NCBI GenBank assembly: GCA_964558325.1
Contig: CAZLCX010000030.1
Span: 1 to 23,195 of the forward strand
DNA: 23,195 nt
Reading direction: 5' to 3'
Source of the DNA: Halonatronomonas sp964558325
GTDB taxonomy: Bacteria; Bacillota; Halanaerobiia; Halanaerobiales; Halarsenatibacteraceae
The notes beneath the pieces are model-generated. The model saw only the letters and a program-made list of their open reading frames with translations, ran no database searches and was not told the DNA's origin. Position 1 is the stretch's first letter. Every line of letters starts with the position of its first letter. The position numbers were made by a program, and so were the translations under genes. This document shows, piece after piece, positions 21,470 to 23,195 of this stretch.

Positions 21470-23195
21470 ATGGACGAACAATATTTACAGATGTTTTTTG
21501 ATGAATCTGACGAGTATATCCAGGTTTTAAATGAGAATATTCTGGCATTAGAGCAGGACCCAGATGATAAGGAGGTAATTAATTCTATTTTTAGAGCTGC
21601 TCATTCTCTTAAGGGAATGGCTGCTACTATGGGCTTTGAGCGTTTAACCAGTTTGACCCATAAGCTTGAAAATGCTCTTGATAAGATTAGAAATGATGAA
21701 TTAAAACTTGATACAGAAATGATTGATTCTCTATTTGCTGGTCTTGATTTAATTACTTCAATTGTCAATGATATTAAGGAGAGTGGAGAGGAATTAACTG
21801 AGGTTCAGGACTACGTTGATGAATTAAATGGAATGATTGCCTCTCACTCTGGACAAGTTGATATTGATTCTATTATTAGTAATACTGATAATTCGGAGGA
21901 CAGTAATGCTGATAATGTAATTTTAAGTTTAAGTAATAATGAAAAGGAAGAAATTTTAGATAATAAGGGTGAGACTGATTACATATACGGTGTAATGGTT
22001 GAGCTGGAAGAAGATAGTATGTTAAAAAGTGTAAGAGCTTATATGGTTTTAAAGACTGCTTCAGAGGTTGGTTATATTGTTAAGTCATCACCTACTCGGG
22101 ATGAAGTTGAAAATGAAGATGATGAGGATATAAATAGAGAGATTAAATTTATTTTAATTTCAAATATAACTTCTAAGGAATTAGAAAATGAACTGCTGGA
22201 CATTATTGATGTTAAAAGTGTTAATGTCGATAATGTTGAAATTGATTTTTCTGAGGTTAAAGAAAATAAAGATAATAAAAGTAAATCTTCAAAGGAATCT
22301 AAGAGCAGCAGTAATAAAACCAATGTTGAAGTTTCACCAACTGTCAGGGTAGATATCTCAAAACTTGATACATTAATGAATATGGTCGGAGAGTTATTGA
22401 TCAATAAGACCAGGCTTGAAGGCTTAAAACTTGAACATGATACCTATAATGATATTATAGGGCAGTTAGATCGGGTTACCATGGAACTTCATCATGTTGT
22501 TATGCAGATCAGGATGGTTCCAATTGGAGGTATCTTTAATAGATTCCCCAGGATGATCAGGGATTTGTCTAAAGAATTAGATAAAGAGATTGATTTAATA
22601 ATTGAAGGTGCTGAGACTGAACTTGACCGCTCAATTATTGATGAATTAGCTGATCCTTTAGTCCATCTTTTAAGGAATGCGGTGGATCATGGGATTGAGA
22701 AAAAAGATGTAAGAAAAGAAAAAGATAAACCTGTAGAAGGCAAGATATTACTAAAAGCCTATCAGAAAGGCAGTGAAATCTTAATCGAGGTTGAAGATGA
22801 TGGCAAGGGCCTTGATGGTGATGAACTGGCTGAAAAGGCTATTGAAAAAGGAATAACCACCAGAGAAGACGTTGAAAATATGGATGAGAGAGAGAAGTTA
22901 AACTTTATCTTTGCTCCAGGCTTTTCAACCACTGAAGAAGTTAGCGATGTTTCTGGTAGAGGTGTCGGAATGGATGTCGTTAAAAGTGTTGTTGAATCCC
23001 TGGATGGCCAGATAATGATTGAATCAGAAAAAGATATTGGCACTAGATTTACTATTTCTCTTCCATTAACCCTGGCAATTACTCAGGCTTTAATGGTCGA
23101 GATAGATAATGAAATCTTTGCCATTCCTTTAAATGCTATCAGTGAAACATTAACTATTACCCCTGATAGATTAAAGCAGGTCCGGGGCCAGGATG
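21470..23195 (+). CDS. cheA: Chemotaxis histidine kinase CheA (partial, runs off window)
   Basis: ATG 21470 follows CAGGAGGAAG. About 575 residues are visible without a stop. P1 phosphotransfer domain has His45 in FRAAHSLKGMAATMGF. A P2-like CheY-docking domain lies at about 165-265, then a Lys/Ser-rich linker. The P3 dimerisation helices start at VRVDISKLDTLMNMVGELL. The P4 kinase shows the N box HLLRNAVDHGIEKKD (about 398), G1 EVEDDGKGLDG and G2 GRGVGMDVVKS (about 496). The CheW-like P5 begins at ITQALMVEIDNEIFAIPL and is cut by the window edge. CheA autophosphorylates and passes phosphate to CheY. Confidence 0.97.
   Translation, partial: MDEQYLQMFFDESDEYIQVLNENILALEQDPDDKEVINSIFRAAHSLKGMAATMGFERLTSLTHKLENALDKIRNDELKLDTEMIDSLFAGLDLITSIVNDIKESGEELTEVQDYVDELNGMIASHSGQVDIDSIISNTDNSEDSNADNVILSLSNNEKEEILDNKGETDYIYGVMVELEEDSMLKSVRAYMVLKTASEVGYIVKSSPTRDEVENEDDEDINREIKFILISNITSKELENELLDIIDVKSVNVDNVEIDFSEVKENKDNKSKSSKESKSSSNKTNVEVSPTVRVDISKLDTLMNMVGELLINKTRLEGLKLEHDTYNDIIGQLDRVTMELHHVVMQIRMVPIGGIFNRFPRMIRDLSKELDKEIDLIIEGAETELDRSIIDELADPLVHLLRNAVDHGIEKKDVRKEKDKPVEGKILLKAYQKGSEILIEVEDDGKGLDGDELAEKAIEKGITTREDVENMDEREKLNFIFAPGFSTTEEVSDVSGRGVGMDVVKSVVESLDGQIMIESEKDIGTRFTISLPLTLAITQALMVEIDNEIFAIPLNAISETLTITPDRLKQVRGQD

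Noticed and set aside
22072..23043. Minus-strand open frames inside cheA
   Set aside because: They are Ser/Leu-rich antisense shadows of the clear CheA reading frame, with no ribosome-binding sites.
1..23195. CRISPR array, tRNA, rRNA or transposase
   Set aside because: No regularly spaced identical repeats with unique spacers, no cloverleaf or rRNA-like segments, and no DDE, HUH or tyrosine/serine recombinase protein were seen.

Overview
The window looks like a piece of a draft assembly from an anaerobic, low-GC Bacillota (Firmicutes). It contains one 100-N scaffold gap. The case for anaerobic life is a class III (oxygen-sensitive) ribonucleotide reductase with its radical-SAM activase, a 2-oxoacid:ferredoxin oxidoreductase, and a rubrerythrin-type ferritin-like protein. 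The case for Bacillota is the dprA-topA-trmFO-hslV-hslU-codY block, which has the gene order known from Bacillus, and CodY itself, which is restricted to this phylum. Halanaerobiales or relatives would fit, but this is inference. Starts at TTG and GTG backed by good Shine-Dalgarno sequences are frequent.

Region 1 (1-2255) is accessory DNA. It opens with a degenerate 11-bp-period tandem array (2-166) and a terminator (171-222). Then comes a very AT-rich islet of three minus-strand genes between two nearly identical 39-bp direct repeats (256-294 and 2217-2255). In transcription order the genes encode an unrecognised 206-aa protein, a SecB-like chaperone, and a protein with a PD-(D/E)XK nuclease-like motif. 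This layout recalls toxin-antitoxin-chaperone/anti-phage cassettes and is the best candidate here for an undescribed system.

Region 2 (about 2298-6281) is the anaerobic nucleotide-reduction operon: patatin-like hydrolase, nrdD interrupted by a mini-intein and by the gap, nrdG, and a free-standing 41-aa protein carrying the class III glycyl-radical motif. A near-perfect NrdR box lies in front of the patatin gene and not directly in front of nrdD, so the hydrolase appears to belong to the NrdR regulon.

Region 3 (6362-10822) runs SAM methyltransferase, DJ-1/PfpI protein, 2-oxoacid:acceptor oxidoreductase alpha (gamma-alpha fusion) and beta, and a ferritin-like di-iron protein, ending at a strong terminator. 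Region 4 (10839-13218) has its own sigma-A-type promoter, then a MATE exporter and a membrane-anchored SIMPL-domain protein, then a terminator.

Region 5 (13230-20968) is housekeeping: dprA, topA and trmFO, a terminator, a new promoter, then hslV, hslU and codY, and a terminator. The recombinase gene codV/xerC that sits between trmFO and hslV in Bacillus is absent. Region 6 (21011-end) starts a chemotaxis operon with cheY and cheA; cheA runs off the window. I saw no tRNA, rRNA, CRISPR array or transposase.
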